From: an uncultured Eubacteriaceae bacterium
GTDB taxonomy: Bacteria > Bacillota > Clostridia > Eubacteriales > Eubacteriaceae
Direction of reading: 5' to 3'
NCBI GenBank assembly: GCA_945867155.1
Contig: CAMBHL010000001.1
Coordinates: 62,001-126,000, forward strand
Length of the DNA: 64,000 nt
Both the position numbers and the translations under genes were made by a program. Below the pieces are notes generated by a model. That model saw only the letters and a list, made by a program, of their open reading frames with translations, was not told the DNA's origin and did not search any database. Position 1 is the first letter of the stretch. Each line of letters opens with the position of its first letter. Positions 34,918 to 44,428 of this stretch are shown in pieces.

Positions 34918-37525
34918 TGTTTATCGTCTTTATCCTCTTATTCAATTTTTCAAGTTCTGATTCTTTAAATAAATGCAGCGGCGTGATTTTCTGAATCTGT
35001 CGAAGCGTCAAATGAGTTTTTGTAAGCATTTTGACATATTTCGATGATAGAATCTTTTCTCCACTTGGCCCTAATGCCGATGCCAGCACCCCGTGACCGG
35101 GCGGTGAAGCCAAAAGCAAATCGATTGGCGTATCGATCGAATACGGCAGTTCTTGATTTTCTTGATAATCAATCTGAGCTTTCAAAAGATTCGCCATGAT
35201 TTTAGGCAAATGGCATTCTCTAAGGACAAGCCATCCCATCTTTAAATGTTTCACGTCGTGATTAATATAGCGAATGATGCGCTTTAACATGCGGTCTGTA
35301 ATCATGCCGCCGGAAAGCATCGGGACCTTCGACAAAGGCGTCGAAAGAACCGAATGCTTCATAAAGTCATCCTGCATGTCCATTTGAACGCCTGTCAGAC
35401 GATGATACCAGTCTAATGCCAGTTGAAAGAGCTCTGAGCCGCGCTGGGTTTTTAATATTTCATCGACAGTTGAATCCATCGTCACTAGGGGTTCTGTCTC
35501 TTTGAAAGAAATATCCCCTGTCTTTTCAAATTTTATGTCACGGCTGGAAGCCCCGCAGTAAAAATGATACTGCCCGCTTTCGACACGCCACTGATTTTTT
35601 TTGACATCAAAAAAAGCCAACCGCGCTATGGGAATTGTTAAATGATAATGATATGTGCTTCCCGCCTGAATCTCGGCTTTCTGGAATGCGACCAAAACTT
35701 TTGGCGGTCTTGAGACCGCGCTGTCCGGCAGTCCCATATAGATCTGCACCGTTTCTTTAGCCGGAAAATCAGAATAGTTATGCACGGCCACATCAAAGGA
35801 CAGCGTGCGATGACGCTGATCTTCTGTAACATTAAACCCGCAGTATTCAAAGTCAGCATAGCTCATGCCATATCCGAAAGGATACCGTACGGCTAGTCGC
35901 TTTTGATCGTAGAACCGGTATCCCACATAAATGTCTTCTCCATAAATGACTTTCTGCCCATCTCCTGGAAAATTGAGATAAGCCGGCGTGTCTTCCAACC
36001 GTTTTGGAATGGTTTCTGCAAGTTTTCCGGACGGCACTGCTTCTCCGGTTAATACGTTACAGAGCGACGAGCCGCAGGCCTCTCCGCCAAGCCACATTTC
36101 AAGCAAGGCGCCCGATCGTGCAGCGTGGTTCAGAAGGACAGCTCCGCCATTCTGCACCATGACGACGGTATGCTTCTGCACCGCATTTACTTCATCAAGG
36201 AGTTGTATCTGATCTTTCGGAAGGTCCATGTTTTCCCGGTCCCAGGACTCGCTTTCTTTTGAATCCGGCAGTCCGAGAAAGAGCAAAACGATATCAGCTG
36301 CTTTTGATTTTCGCACCGCCTCTTCTCTCTGGTGTTCCCGCACTTCTGACGAAACGTCTTCTTCAATGGTATATCCATCAGCATAATCCAGTTGGACTGA
36401 CGCGTACGTCTTTTTGATCGCCGACCATGGCGAACAAACGCGGTCCGCATTGACTTGTGAAGACCCGCCGCCTTGAATTCTCGGATTTTTGGCCAACTGA
36501 CCCACAACCAAAATGCGGCTTTCTGAAGAAAGCTGATCAGGGCGCAAAGGCAGCAGATGATGCTTATTTTCTAAAAGCACAATACCTTCAGCTCCTGCTT
36601 CTCTTGCTAAATCCCAATGTGACCGCAGATGAGAGGCAGACCGTTTGCTCCTTTTTTTTCGATTTTCCTCACAGCGGCTGCTAAAAGCAATCAGCCTTTC
36701 AACACTCCGGTTGACACATGCTACCGGCAGTCTGAATTGCTGAACGGCTCGATAAACTTTTTCATCATTGATGCCGTCTGAATCCGGCATTTCTAAATCC
36801 AGGCCAGCCCTGACGCTGTCCACCCGGTTATGCACTGCTGACCAGTCTGAAACGGTCACGCCTTGATAATGCCATTGATCTCTGAGTAAAGTTAACAGGT
36901 AGGTCTGATTTTCTGTTGCATAAACACCGTTCACGCGATTGTAAGCCGCCATCACCATACCAGGATCGGCCTCACGAATGACGATTTCAAAAGGCCGGAT
37001 GTAAATCTCCTGTATGGCCTTTTTTGAAATCTGAGCATCAACTGTCATGCGGTGATATTCTTGATTATTCGCGAAAAAATGCTTAACGCAGGTCTCAATC
37101 CTACGGCTTTTCGCGCCTTGAACATAAGCCTTGCCAAGGAGCCCGGACAACAGAGGATCCTCTGAAAAATATTCAAAATTTCTTCCGCAAAGCGGACTTC
37201 TTTTAATATTTAATCCCGGTCCTAAGATCACGTCAATGCCCTTTTCACCAGCTTCTTCTGCAATCGCCGCTGCGACACGATAGACCAGCGAAGGATTCCA
37301 TGAAGAGGCCAAGGTCACTTCCGGCGGAAAACAAGTTGCCGGAAAACTCGTCCCGCCTGGCTGCTCCTGCCTTACCCCATGGGGCCCATCTGACATGGTG
37401 AAGGGAAGAATTTGCGCTTCTTCAATGCCCTGTGACATCCATTTCGATTGTCCCGACAGCATGGCGCACCGCTGCTTTAAATTTAATTGACGTCTTTTTC
37501 GACGCGCTTGCTTTTGCTTCAACAA
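34898..37525 (-). CDS. GH3 family beta-glucosidase-like hydrolase with C-terminal extension
   Basis: The 875-residue protein has a GH3 N-terminal barrel (SDGPHGVRQ, GPGLNIKRSPLCGRNFEYFSEDP, KHFFANNQE) with the nucleophile Asp227 in GVTVSDWSA. The second alpha/beta domain (VLLENKHHLLPL) contains DRENMDLPKDQ, the acid/base region, and a fibronectin III-like domain follows (about 590-690, FGYGMSYADFEY). About 180 residues after that (GMITDRMLKRIIRYINHD, LLASPPGHGV) are not part of a standard GH3 that I recognise. It has no signal peptide, so acts in the cytoplasm on beta-glucosides or related sugars. The start is one of two adjacent TTG codons (37525, 37522) after GGGGGGAG. It sits 12 bases after rsmB and overlaps tsaB. 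Confidence 0.88.
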   Translation of the reverse strand: MLKQKQARRKRRQLNLKQRCAMLSGQSKWMSQGIEEAQILPFTMSDGPHGVRQEQPGGTSFPATCFPPEVTLASSWNPSLVYRVAAAIAEEAGEKGIDVILGPGLNIKRSPLCGRNFEYFSEDPLLSGLLGKAYVQGAKSRRIETCVKHFFANNQEYHRMTVDAQISKKAIQEIYIRPFEIVIREADPGMVMAAYNRVNGVYATENQTYLLTLLRDQWHYQGVTVSDWSAVHNRVDSVRAGLDLEMPDSDGINDEKVYRAVQQFRLPVACVNRSVERLIAFSSRCEENRKKRSKRSASHLRSHWDLAREAGAEGIVLLENKHHLLPLRPDQLSSESRILVVGQLAKNPRIQGGGSSQVNADRVCSPWSAIKKTYASVQLDYADGYTIEEDVSSEVREHQREEAVRKSKAADIVLLFLGLPDSKESESWDRENMDLPKDQIQLLDEVNAVQKHTVVMVQNGGAVLLNHAARSGALLEMWLGGEACGSSLCNVLTGEAVPSGKLAETIPKRLEDTPAYLNFPGDGQKVIYGEDIYVGYRFYDQKRLAVRYPFGYGMSYADFEYCGFNVTEDQRHRTLSFDVAVHNYSDFPAKETVQIYMGLPDSAVSRPPKVLVAFQKAEIQAGSTYHYHLTIPIARLAFFDVKKNQWRVESGQYHFYCGASSRDIKFEKTGDISFKETEPLVTMDSTVDEILKTQRGSELFQLALDWYHRLTGVQMDMQDDFMKHSVLSTPLSKVPMLSGGMITDRMLKRIIRYINHDVKHLKMGWLVLRECHLPKIMANLLKAQIDYQENQELPYSIDTPIDLLLASPPGHGVLASALGPSGEKILSSKYVKMLTKTHLTLRQIQKITPLHLFKESELEKLNKRIKTINNEITDD

Positions 37526-37537
37526 ACTCCCCCCTTT

Positions 37538-38881
37538 TTAATCCTGAGCCGCTCCGATTTTTTTCATTTTCGCAATAAAAAAACCGTCGCATTGATCATC
37601 TAAAAGACTGATTTGACGCGTCGTTTCAATTTTTATATTTTTTTTGTTTTGGACGAGCCATTGAATCTGCTCGTTATTTTCCTTTGGGTCGATCGTACAG
37701 GTCGAGTAAACCAGTGTGCCTCCTGGTTTCAGTGCATCGACGGCATGAATCAGCATTTTTTGTTGGATTTGAATAAGCGTTTTTTGTTCTTTTCGATTAA
37801 AGCGATAGCGGATTTCCGGTTTTCTTCGGATAATCCCCAAGCCTGAACATGGCGCATCCAGCAGCACACGGTCGTAGCGTTCATGGTCTTTGGGATTTAA
37901 TTGCGTCCCATCACAGACTTCTGTATGAATAATGGTAATCCCCAGCAAAGAGGCCTGATTATCCACCAATTTCAACCGTGAAGGATAAAGATCTCTCGCA
38001 GTGATCTGACCGCAGTCTTGCATCATTTCCGCAATATAAGTCGTCTTCCCTCCAGGCGCAGCGCACATGTCCAAGACCTGATCACCGGGTTTTGGATCAA
38101 GAGCTTCTGCAATGAGCATAGCTCCTTGATCCTGAATGGTGTAGAAGCCGGCCTGATATGCTTGGGTACCGCTCAATTCAGACACTGATGCATTTTTAAT
38201 TCGCAGCCCCCTTTCAGATAAGGCCGTTTCTTCGCTTTCGATCCCGTCTTGTTCCAAAAGGTGCTTTAAATTCTCCCGTGTCGTTTTGAGACCATTCGTC
38301 CTCAAGGTCAGCGGAGAGGGCTGATTCATCTGCATCAAAATACTGACGCCTTTCTTCGTTCCAAAAACCTGAAGAAAAATTTCAAGGATTGCTTTCGGAA
38401 CAGAGGCGCGAACGGAAAGCGCCTGAACTGAATTTTCATAATCCGACCAAGACCATTTTTTTAACTGCTTTTTCTGTCTTGCCATATTTCTGAGCACACC
38501 GTTGACAAATCCCTTTGCCCGGGGACAATGTCTTCCGCACAAATCGACAGCTTCAGAAATCACAGCGTAGTCTGGAATGCGGTCCATCATCAAAAGCTGA
38601 TAAGCACCCATTCTAAGCAATTCTCTAACTTTAAAATCCAGAGAAGTTCTGGATTTAATCATTTTATTAATTTGATGATCCAGGTATAGTTCGTTCTGAA
38701 TCACACCGTAAACCAATGCGGTGTAAAGATGCATGTCTGGCTTTGAAAACAGAGAACGGGAAAGCACTTTTTTAATTTCTAAATTCGAAAAAGCACCCTC
38801 CCGGTCTATTGCGAGCAGGCTTAAAAAAGCCTGTTCGCGCGGTGATATTTTTTTTGGACGTTTGATTTTTTCTTTTTTCAT
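37538..38881 (-). CDS. rsmB: 16S rRNA m5C967 methyltransferase RsmB (Sun)
   Basis: RsmB methylates C967 of 16S rRNA. The 447-residue protein has an N-terminal NusB-like helical domain (REQAFLSLLAIDREGAFSN, RELLRMGAYQLLMMDRIPDYA) and a C-terminal SAM domain with LDMCAAPGGKTTYIAEMM. The catalytic cysteines lie in LLDAPCSGLGIIRRKPE and VYSTCTIDPKENN. It follows the yugP gene by three bases; no ribosome site is seen, so it is probably translationally coupled. Confidence 0.95.
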   Translation of the reverse strand: MKKEKIKRPKKISPREQAFLSLLAIDREGAFSNLEIKKVLSRSLFSKPDMHLYTALVYGVIQNELYLDHQINKMIKSRTSLDFKVRELLRMGAYQLLMMDRIPDYAVISEAVDLCGRHCPRAKGFVNGVLRNMARQKKQLKKWSWSDYENSVQALSVRASVPKAILEIFLQVFGTKKGVSILMQMNQPSPLTLRTNGLKTTRENLKHLLEQDGIESEETALSERGLRIKNASVSELSGTQAYQAGFYTIQDQGAMLIAEALDPKPGDQVLDMCAAPGGKTTYIAEMMQDCGQITARDLYPSRLKLVDNQASLLGITIIHTEVCDGTQLNPKDHERYDRVLLDAPCSGLGIIRRKPEIRYRFNRKEQKTLIQIQQKMLIHAVDALKPGGTLVYSTCTIDPKENNEQIQWLVQNKKNIKIETTRQISLLDDQCDGFFIAKMKKIGAAQD

Positions 38882-38884
38882 TGT

Positions 38885-39577
38885 TTAAGAACGGCTGTCT
38901 CTCAAAGCGATCATTCTGAGCAGATTTAAAAATGCCATTAATGAAGCGGCAACATAAGTCATTGCTGCAGCAGACAAGACGCGTCTGGCGCCTTTTATTT
39001 CATCCTCTTCCAGCATTTGATTTTCTTTCAGCATGATCAGGGCACGATGACTGGCATTAAATTCCACAGGCAGGGTCACCAAACTGAACACTAAGGCAAA
39101 TGAAAAGAACAGAATTCCCAAATTCATCAGCACAACCCCGTACTGACTGGCCGCACCAAAAACAAGCCCGATAAAAAATATGGGCCAAGCTGCATTTGTA
39201 GCAAAATTGCAAATGGGCACAATGGCATTTCTGAATTTCAATCCAAAATAACCTTCATAATCCTGATAAGCATGGCCCGTTTCATGAGCTGCCACCGCAA
39301 TCGCCGCCAAGCTTGAACTGTTCCCCACCGGTTGAGACAAACCAATCGTCTTATCCCGGGGGTCAAAATGATCTGTCAAGCTGCCGCCGATGCTGTGGAG
39401 GGTTACCGGCACGTTTTGAACAGCTAAAAGTCTCCTTGCCGTTTCAAAGCCTGTCATTCCCGAACGCGATGGAATCCGGCTGTAGGCGTTAAAAGAGGAC
39501 ATCACTTTTGCCTGTGCAATGGCCGAAACAATTAATCCTGGAATCAGTATGATCCATGTCCAATCCCAAAAAAGCAT
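38885..39577 (-). CDS. Zinc metallopeptidase, YugP family
   Basis: The 230-residue membrane protein begins with a transmembrane helix (TWIILIPGLIVSAIAQ), has the zinc motif HETGHAYQ near residue 98, and at least two further hydrophobic hairpins (WPIFFIGLVFGAA; LGILFFSFALVFSLVTLPVEF), followed by an ASHRAL motif. The family is a putative membrane zinc protease of unknown substrate and is often found next to fmt and rsmB in Firmicutes, as here. AAAGGAG precedes the ATG; a TATAAT about 40 bases upstream could be an internal promoter. Confidence 0.92.
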   Translation of the reverse strand: MLFWDWTWIILIPGLIVSAIAQAKVMSSFNAYSRIPSRSGMTGFETARRLLAVQNVPVTLHSIGGSLTDHFDPRDKTIGLSQPVGNSSSLAAIAVAAHETGHAYQDYEGYFGLKFRNAIVPICNFATNAAWPIFFIGLVFGAASQYGVVLMNLGILFFSFALVFSLVTLPVEFNASHRALIMLKENQMLEEDEIKGARRVLSAAAMTYVAASLMAFLNLLRMIALRDSRS

Positions 39578-39643
39578 TGTTATTCTCCTTTATTTATAAA
39601 TTATGAGCCATTATAGTCTGCAAGGCTGAATACTTTCTAAAGT

Positions 39644-40591
39644 TTATTTCAATACGCTGCCCGTTTCGATCGCATTGCCGCGCAGAAAATCTTTAGCTTT
39701 CATGCGTTTTTTCCCTGGAAACTGAATTTCTCCGATTTCAATGAGATGATCCTGAGCTGCAACAATCAGGCCCTTTTCACTATCAGCTTCTGTCACAGTT
39801 CCAGCTTCTGCAGGCATGCCTTTTTGTGCAAGCCGCTTCGGTGCAAAGCATTTTATTTTCTTTTTGCCATACCAGCACCACGCGCCAGGCCACGGGTCTG
39901 TCCCATTGATACGGCGGACGATTTGATCAGCCCTTTGCCGCCAATCGATGTGGCCTGTTTCTTTGTCTATTTTTTCAGCATAAGTCGCGGCTTCTGCATC
40001 CTGGGGAATGGCCTTTACGCTACCGCCGGCAATGGACTTAAGCAAAGGCAAAAGGGCTTCTGCACCCTTTTCTGCCATTTGATCGTGCATTTGTCCGACT
40101 GTTGTGTGCTCATCAATAGGCATGGCTACTTTTTGATAAACGGCACCAGTATCCATGCCGGCGTCCATTTTCATCAAGGAAACCCCTGTCTCTTTTTCTC
40201 CATCAATAATGGCGTGGTGAATAGGCGCAGCGCCGCGGTACTTTGGAAGCAATGACCCATGGATATTCACACAGGCATATTTGGGAATATCCAACACTTC
40301 TTGGGATAAAATCTGTCCGTAAGCTGCAACTACAAAAAAATCTGGATTTAAATTTTTTAAATATTGCACAGCTTCAGCATCACATATTTTTTCAGGCTGA
40401 AAAACAGGTATTTTCAAAGACTGTGCCGTGCGTTTCATCGGCAGGGGCCGCATTTTCTTTCCTCGTCCATTTGGACGGTCTGGCTGACAAACCACACACA
40501 GCACATCGTATTCATCAGATGCACTCAGTTTTTCTAAAGCAGGCACTGCAAAATCTGTCGTCCCCATCACCACGACACGCAGTTTATTCAT
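39644..40591 (-). CDS. fmt: Methionyl-tRNA formyltransferase
   Basis: Fmt formylates initiator Met-tRNA. The 315-residue protein starts at ATG 40591 (KLRVVVMGTTDFAVPAL), which overlaps the end of def by eight bases and has AAGGGA upstream. It has the folate/catalytic region VNIHGSLLPKYRGAAPIHHAIIDGE with Asn and His, MDAGMDTGA, and a C-terminal tRNA-binding domain from about residue 205. def-fmt pairing is standard. Confidence 0.96.
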   Translation of the reverse strand: MNKLRVVVMGTTDFAVPALEKLSASDEYDVLCVVCQPDRPNGRGKKMRPLPMKRTAQSLKIPVFQPEKICDAEAVQYLKNLNPDFFVVAAYGQILSQEVLDIPKYACVNIHGSLLPKYRGAAPIHHAIIDGEKETGVSLMKMDAGMDTGAVYQKVAMPIDEHTTVGQMHDQMAEKGAEALLPLLKSIAGGSVKAIPQDAEAATYAEKIDKETGHIDWRQRADQIVRRINGTDPWPGAWCWYGKKKIKCFAPKRLAQKGMPAEAGTVTEADSEKGLIVAAQDHLIEIGEIQFPGKKRMKAKDFLRGNAIETGSVLK

Positions 40592-41195
40592 GATCTGTCC
40601 CTTCTTCAATCACCGCAACCTCCTGCAGATCTGCAGGTGCTTCGTAGGCCTCGCTTGTCACTTCATCTCTTCCGGATTCTGATGAATGAACGGTTTTATT
40701 CTGTTCTCTGGCAAGGCGTTCATTCTGCTTTGGGATCATTTTTTGTGCTTCTTCATTTGGAATTTTTTTATCAATGAAGACTTCACCATTGAGATGATCA
40801 ATTTCGTGGCAGATGGCGCGTGCAAGCAGCATGTGGCCTTTCACTTCGCAGTGGCGGCCTTCTAAATCTGTATACTGTGCCGTCACATATTCAGGTCTTT
40901 CAACATAGCCGCCGTCATCCGGGAAACTGAGACATCCTTCAATATCCACAATGCTCCCTTTCTGGCTCACGATCACAGGATTAATCATCGTAATCGGGCC
41001 CTGTCCGACATCAATCACAATCAGTCTTCTCAAAATACCGACCTGAGGTGCTGCCAATCCAACCCCTTCATCGTGATACATGGTCTCTAACATATCAGAT
41101 GCAAGGGTTTTTATTCTATCATTGATCTCTGTGATTTCCCGCGCTCTTTTTCTGAGTATCGGATCATCATTATATCTTAACTTACGAATTGCCAT
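40584..41195 (-). CDS. def: Peptide deformylase
   Basis: Def removes the formyl group from nascent proteins. The 203-residue protein has GVGLAAPQVG, EGCLSFPD and HEIDHLNGEVFIDK, the metal cysteine and two histidines. A C-terminal extension of about 45 residues rich in Glu, Ser and Ala is longer than usual. The start is ATG 41195 with AAGGAGG nine bases upstream; the upstream ATG at 41204 abuts the ribosome site and is unlikely. Confidence 0.95.
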   Translation of the reverse strand: MAIRKLRYNDDPILRKRAREITEINDRIKTLASDMLETMYHDEGVGLAAPQVGILRRLIVIDVGQGPITMINPVIVSQKGSIVDIEGCLSFPDDGGYVERPEYVTAQYTDLEGRHCEVKGHMLLARAICHEIDHLNGEVFIDKKIPNEEAQKMIPKQNERLAREQNKTVHSSESGRDEVTSEAYEAPADLQEVAVIEEGTDHE

Positions 41196-41224
41196 CGAAA
41201 TCATCCTCCTTATTCCATTAATTC

Positions 41225-43390
41225 TTATATCGGATCAATCATCATCGTGATTTTCGACGAAATATTTTCAAACGTTTTAGCCCAAATCATCTTTCTAATT
41301 CCATTGGATACAGGCGGAACCGCTGATGCCTTGAGAATAATGCGGTATTCGATTTGATGCTGTTCCCGCCGAACACCGTTAAAAACCGGCTGATATACGG
41401 TCCAGGAGCTGAATTGTTTTTTGACCGCCTGATACAGTGTGTAGCTGTCTCTTCTGACCTGTCTTTCATGCTTTCCAAAAACTTTAAAATAGACCAAATG
41501 GCCAAATGGCGGATAATGCATCCGCTCCCGATAGCGCAGTTCTGCCTCATAAAACGACGTATCCTGTGATTCGCTCAACGCCCTCACAACAGGATGATGG
41601 GGCTGATAAGTTTGTATCAGCCGGCAGTCTGCGCGCGTGCTTTCAAAAAAAAGCCGGTACAACCGGTAGGTTTGTTCTGCAGCGTTATAAGCATTTAAAT
41701 CAATATCCTGATCAATTAATACGGCAACCGCACAGCCTACAGCGCCAAAATCAAAATGACGCAACAGACTTCGAGTTCCGATAATGAGATCTGCATGAGC
41801 GATATGTTTTTCTAAAGTCTTAAATCCTTCCTGCTGAATTGCCTCAGCATCAATTTTTAAGATTTCCGCTTTCGGCCACTTTTTCTGGGCCACAGCCTCC
41901 ACTTGCTCTATGCCTACGCCCATGCCTTTGATGTGGGCGCTGCCACATTTCGGGCAGTGTTTTGGAAATGCCATTTTTGCGCCGCAGGTCATGCACACAA
42001 GCTGGTGCCCTTTATCCGTTTTCATGGGACGGCCGCAAACGGGACATTGAATCACTTCTCCGCAGTCCCGGCAAAAAACAACTTGTTGAAATCCCAGACG
42101 GTTGTGAAGCAGCAAGACTTTTTTTCCCTGTTTGAATGTTTTATCAACATGCTGCTCTGCCGCATGGCTGAAAATGCCCAAATTTCCATGCCGCATTTCT
42201 TTTTGCATATCTATAATTTCAGCGGACTGATACTGAATTTCAGGGGATACTGCTGCGATCTGATTTTGCTGAATCCGCCACTTGAGCTCCAGCGACGGAA
42301 CTGGATCTGACATTAAAAACAGCGCATTTGACCATTTAGCCAGCTGTGCCGCGACAACTGGCAGCTTATAATGAGGTTCTGAGTCTGAAACATATAGATC
42401 ACTGCATGCCTCATCCAGACCAATCATGCCGATATTTTTCAGGGGCAGAAATAAAGCCGCGCGGGATCCTAAAATAACTTTAATGCGGCCGTTTTGAATA
42501 TTCTGTCCAATATGGTTTTTCTCTGAATTTCTTAAGCCACTGTGGAAAACAGCACCCGAATTGCCAAATACAGATTGAAAGTGTCCTGTCAGTTTCTGCG
42601 TTAAATTGATTTCGGGTTCGATGAGCAGCGCTGTTCTTCCGTTATTGACAACAGCTATTGCTGCCTGCAGAAAAATTTCAAAACGGCGTTCATCATCCAT
42701 TTGATAAAAAAAGACCGGTTTATTTCCGGTTCTTAAAATCTTTTCCGCAACATGTGCTGTGTCGATGTCATGATCATGAAAGCTGTCAAAATAAATACAC
42801 GCTTTATGAATGGAAACAGGCTCGTCAATCTCTTCGATCCAGCCGCGCTGCAGCAGTCTTTTTCGGCTGTCAGAAGAATGGCCCACCGCCGCATTGAGTG
42901 CATCTTCGCTCATTGCTCCTTTTTTTAAGAGTTCGAGAATATGGGCCATCTTTTTCCCACGCACACGCGCTTCTCTGCCTTGAGGCGTGATCTTAAAATA
43001 TTTTTCACGCTGATGATAAACGTGAAACTGAACCCGTCCTTCTTTATCGACGCTTCTAACCACACGGGCCGTCTGGACAAACAAAGCCAACGCGTCGTAA
43101 AAGAGGCAATCGTATATTTTGACCATCCACAGGCACAATTTGCGGTGCAATGCATCTACGACTGGGATTTGATCAATGACCTGCACAATGCTGCGCAATT
43201 TGTCTGCATATTGGGAATGATCCGCGACTGAGAAAACGAACCCCTCTACGATCCGATTTCCTCGTGAAAATGGAACGGCTACGCGCACGCCGGGGATGAC
43301 AAGAGCAGTCATTTCCTCCGGAATGCGATAATCGTAAAGATGATCGAGACGCTTGTTTTTCTGTTTTAAAAAAAGTCTGGCAATTTTCAC
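41225..43390 (-). CDS. priA: PriA-like primosomal protein with degenerate ATPase motifs
   Basis: PriA recognises stalled forks and loads the replicative helicase. The 721-residue protein keeps the N-terminal 3'-DNA-binding domain (LYDYRIPEE...GVRVAVPFSRGN), the eight zinc cysteines (C440, C443, C449, C452, C466, C469, C479, C482) and the C-terminal domain (RERMHYPPFGHL). The helicase motifs have decayed. The expected GVTGSGKT is replaced around residues 226-236 by FFYQMDDERR, DEEH reads DEAC (326-329), and the QVAGRAGR box is lost. Homology runs collinearly, so this is not a frameshift. It starts with GTG directly after the rpoZ stop. Confidence 0.85.
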   Translation of the reverse strand: MKIARLFLKQKNKRLDHLYDYRIPEEMTALVIPGVRVAVPFSRGNRIVEGFVFSVADHSQYADKLRSIVQVIDQIPVVDALHRKLCLWMVKIYDCLFYDALALFVQTARVVRSVDKEGRVQFHVYHQREKYFKITPQGREARVRGKKMAHILELLKKGAMSEDALNAAVGHSSDSRKRLLQRGWIEEIDEPVSIHKACIYFDSFHDHDIDTAHVAEKILRTGNKPVFFYQMDDERRFEIFLQAAIAVVNNGRTALLIEPEINLTQKLTGHFQSVFGNSGAVFHSGLRNSEKNHIGQNIQNGRIKVILGSRAALFLPLKNIGMIGLDEACSDLYVSDSEPHYKLPVVAAQLAKWSNALFLMSDPVPSLELKWRIQQNQIAAVSPEIQYQSAEIIDMQKEMRHGNLGIFSHAAEQHVDKTFKQGKKVLLLHNRLGFQQVVFCRDCGEVIQCPVCGRPMKTDKGHQLVCMTCGAKMAFPKHCPKCGSAHIKGMGVGIEQVEAVAQKKWPKAEILKIDAEAIQQEGFKTLEKHIAHADLIIGTRSLLRHFDFGAVGCAVAVLIDQDIDLNAYNAAEQTYRLYRLFFESTRADCRLIQTYQPHHPVVRALSESQDTSFYEAELRYRERMHYPPFGHLVYFKVFGKHERQVRRDSYTLYQAVKKQFSSWTVYQPVFNGVRREQHQIEYRIILKASAVPPVSNGIRKMIWAKTFENISSKITMMIDPI

Positions 43391-43741
43391 TTATTCAAGA
43401 ATAATATCATCACCATTGGCTAAATCTTCCAAAGAAAAGCCTTCATTTTTTTGTGCCGCTGCAAATTTGTCGTCATCGGACTGTGCTTTTTCCTGTTGCG
43501 CCTTTTGTGCATTCAAACCAATGATCTTCACTTCATCTTCAGCGATTTCTTCGGTTGCTGTCGAAATCGGATTGTCAATATTGATTCGCACCAATGGTTC
43601 TGCACCATCGATCAACTGACGGGCTCTCTTAGAAGTGGCAACGCATAATTCATATTTATTATCTGCCTTTGAAATCATTAAGTTAATCGGCGGATAGCGA
43701 AGACCGCTTCCATTTTCTCCATAATATGTTTTCCAACTCAT
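43391..43741 (-). CDS. rpoZ: RNA polymerase omega subunit
   Basis: Omega aids assembly of RNA polymerase. The 116-residue protein has the family core YPPINLMISKADNKYELCVATSKRARQL, followed by an acidic part with EEIAEDEVKI. The C-terminal tail of about 45 residues is longer than the minimal omega. It lies between gmk and priA as in most Firmicutes. A good ribosome site (GAAGGAG) precedes the ATG, and a TATAAT in the 55-base gap from gmk may act as a weak internal promoter. Confidence 0.92.
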   Translation of the reverse strand: MSWKTYYGENGSGLRYPPINLMISKADNKYELCVATSKRARQLIDGAEPLVRINIDNPISTATEEIAEDEVKIIGLNAQKAQQEKAQSDDDKFAAAQKNEGFSLEDLANGDDIILE

Positions 43742-43796
43742 ATCATCGGCTCCTTCTCTATTAAGAATACTTTATATTATAACCCTTATTGAACTT

Positions 43797-44405
43797 TTAC
43801 ATCAACATTTCTTGGATGATTTCTAAATTATTCAAACTCCGGCACTGTTCCGCGCGAAGAATTGCAGCCAGATCTGAAACAGCCCGGTCAACTGTACGAT
43901 TGACAATAATATAGTCATAATTTTGGGCCTGTTTTAATTCCAATTGTGCATTTTTCATGCGCAAGGCGATTTGTTCGAAACTGTCTGTTTTTCGGTCCAC
44001 TAAACGTTCTTTTAATTCCGAAAGGGAAGGCGGTGCAATAAAGATGGTAATCCCGTATCCCATTTGCTCTTTAATTTGCGCAGCACCCTGAACATCGATT
44101 TCTAAAATGACATTGACCCCCTCGTCTAACATCTGTACAATGTGGGCCTTGGGTGTTCCGTAATAATGGTCGTGTACTTTAGCATATTCGAGAAATGCTC
44201 CTTCTTCAATCTTTTCTCTAAAAGTCTCTTCAGACAAGAAAAAGTACTCGACCCCATTTTGTTCTTTTCCCCTTGGCATTCGTGTCGTCGCTGAAATCGA
44301 AACCCTTAAATTGGGAATGGTATTCAATGCGGCTTCACAAATGGTGCCTTTTCCAGCGCCGGAAGGGCCGGAAAGAATAATCAATTGACCACGCTTTTGT
44401 TTCAA
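43797..44405 (-). CDS. gmk: Guanylate kinase
   Basis: Gmk phosphorylates GMP to GDP. The 202-residue protein has the P-loop LSGPSGAGKGTI, the GMP-binding TTRMPRGKEQNGVEYFF, VILEIDVQGA and the lid region LKERLVDRKTDS. The start is TTG at 44405 with AAGAAGG six bases upstream. It follows yicC by 23 bases. Confidence 0.96.
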   Translation of the reverse strand: MKQKRGQLIILSGPSGAGKGTICEAALNTIPNLRVSISATTRMPRGKEQNGVEYFFLSEETFREKIEEGAFLEYAKVHDHYYGTPKAHIVQMLDEGVNVILEIDVQGAAQIKEQMGYGITIFIAPPSLSELKERLVDRKTDSFEQIALRMKNAQLELKQAQNYDYIIVNRTVDRAVSDLAAILRAEQCRSLNNLEIIQEMLM

Positions 44406-44428
44406 TTTTTACCTTCTTCTATCTTCTA

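Noticed and set aside
41225-43390. priA as a frameshifted pseudogene
   Set aside because: Homology runs in one frame through the damaged motifs and the zinc cysteines are intact, so decay of selected motifs is more likely than a frameshift.
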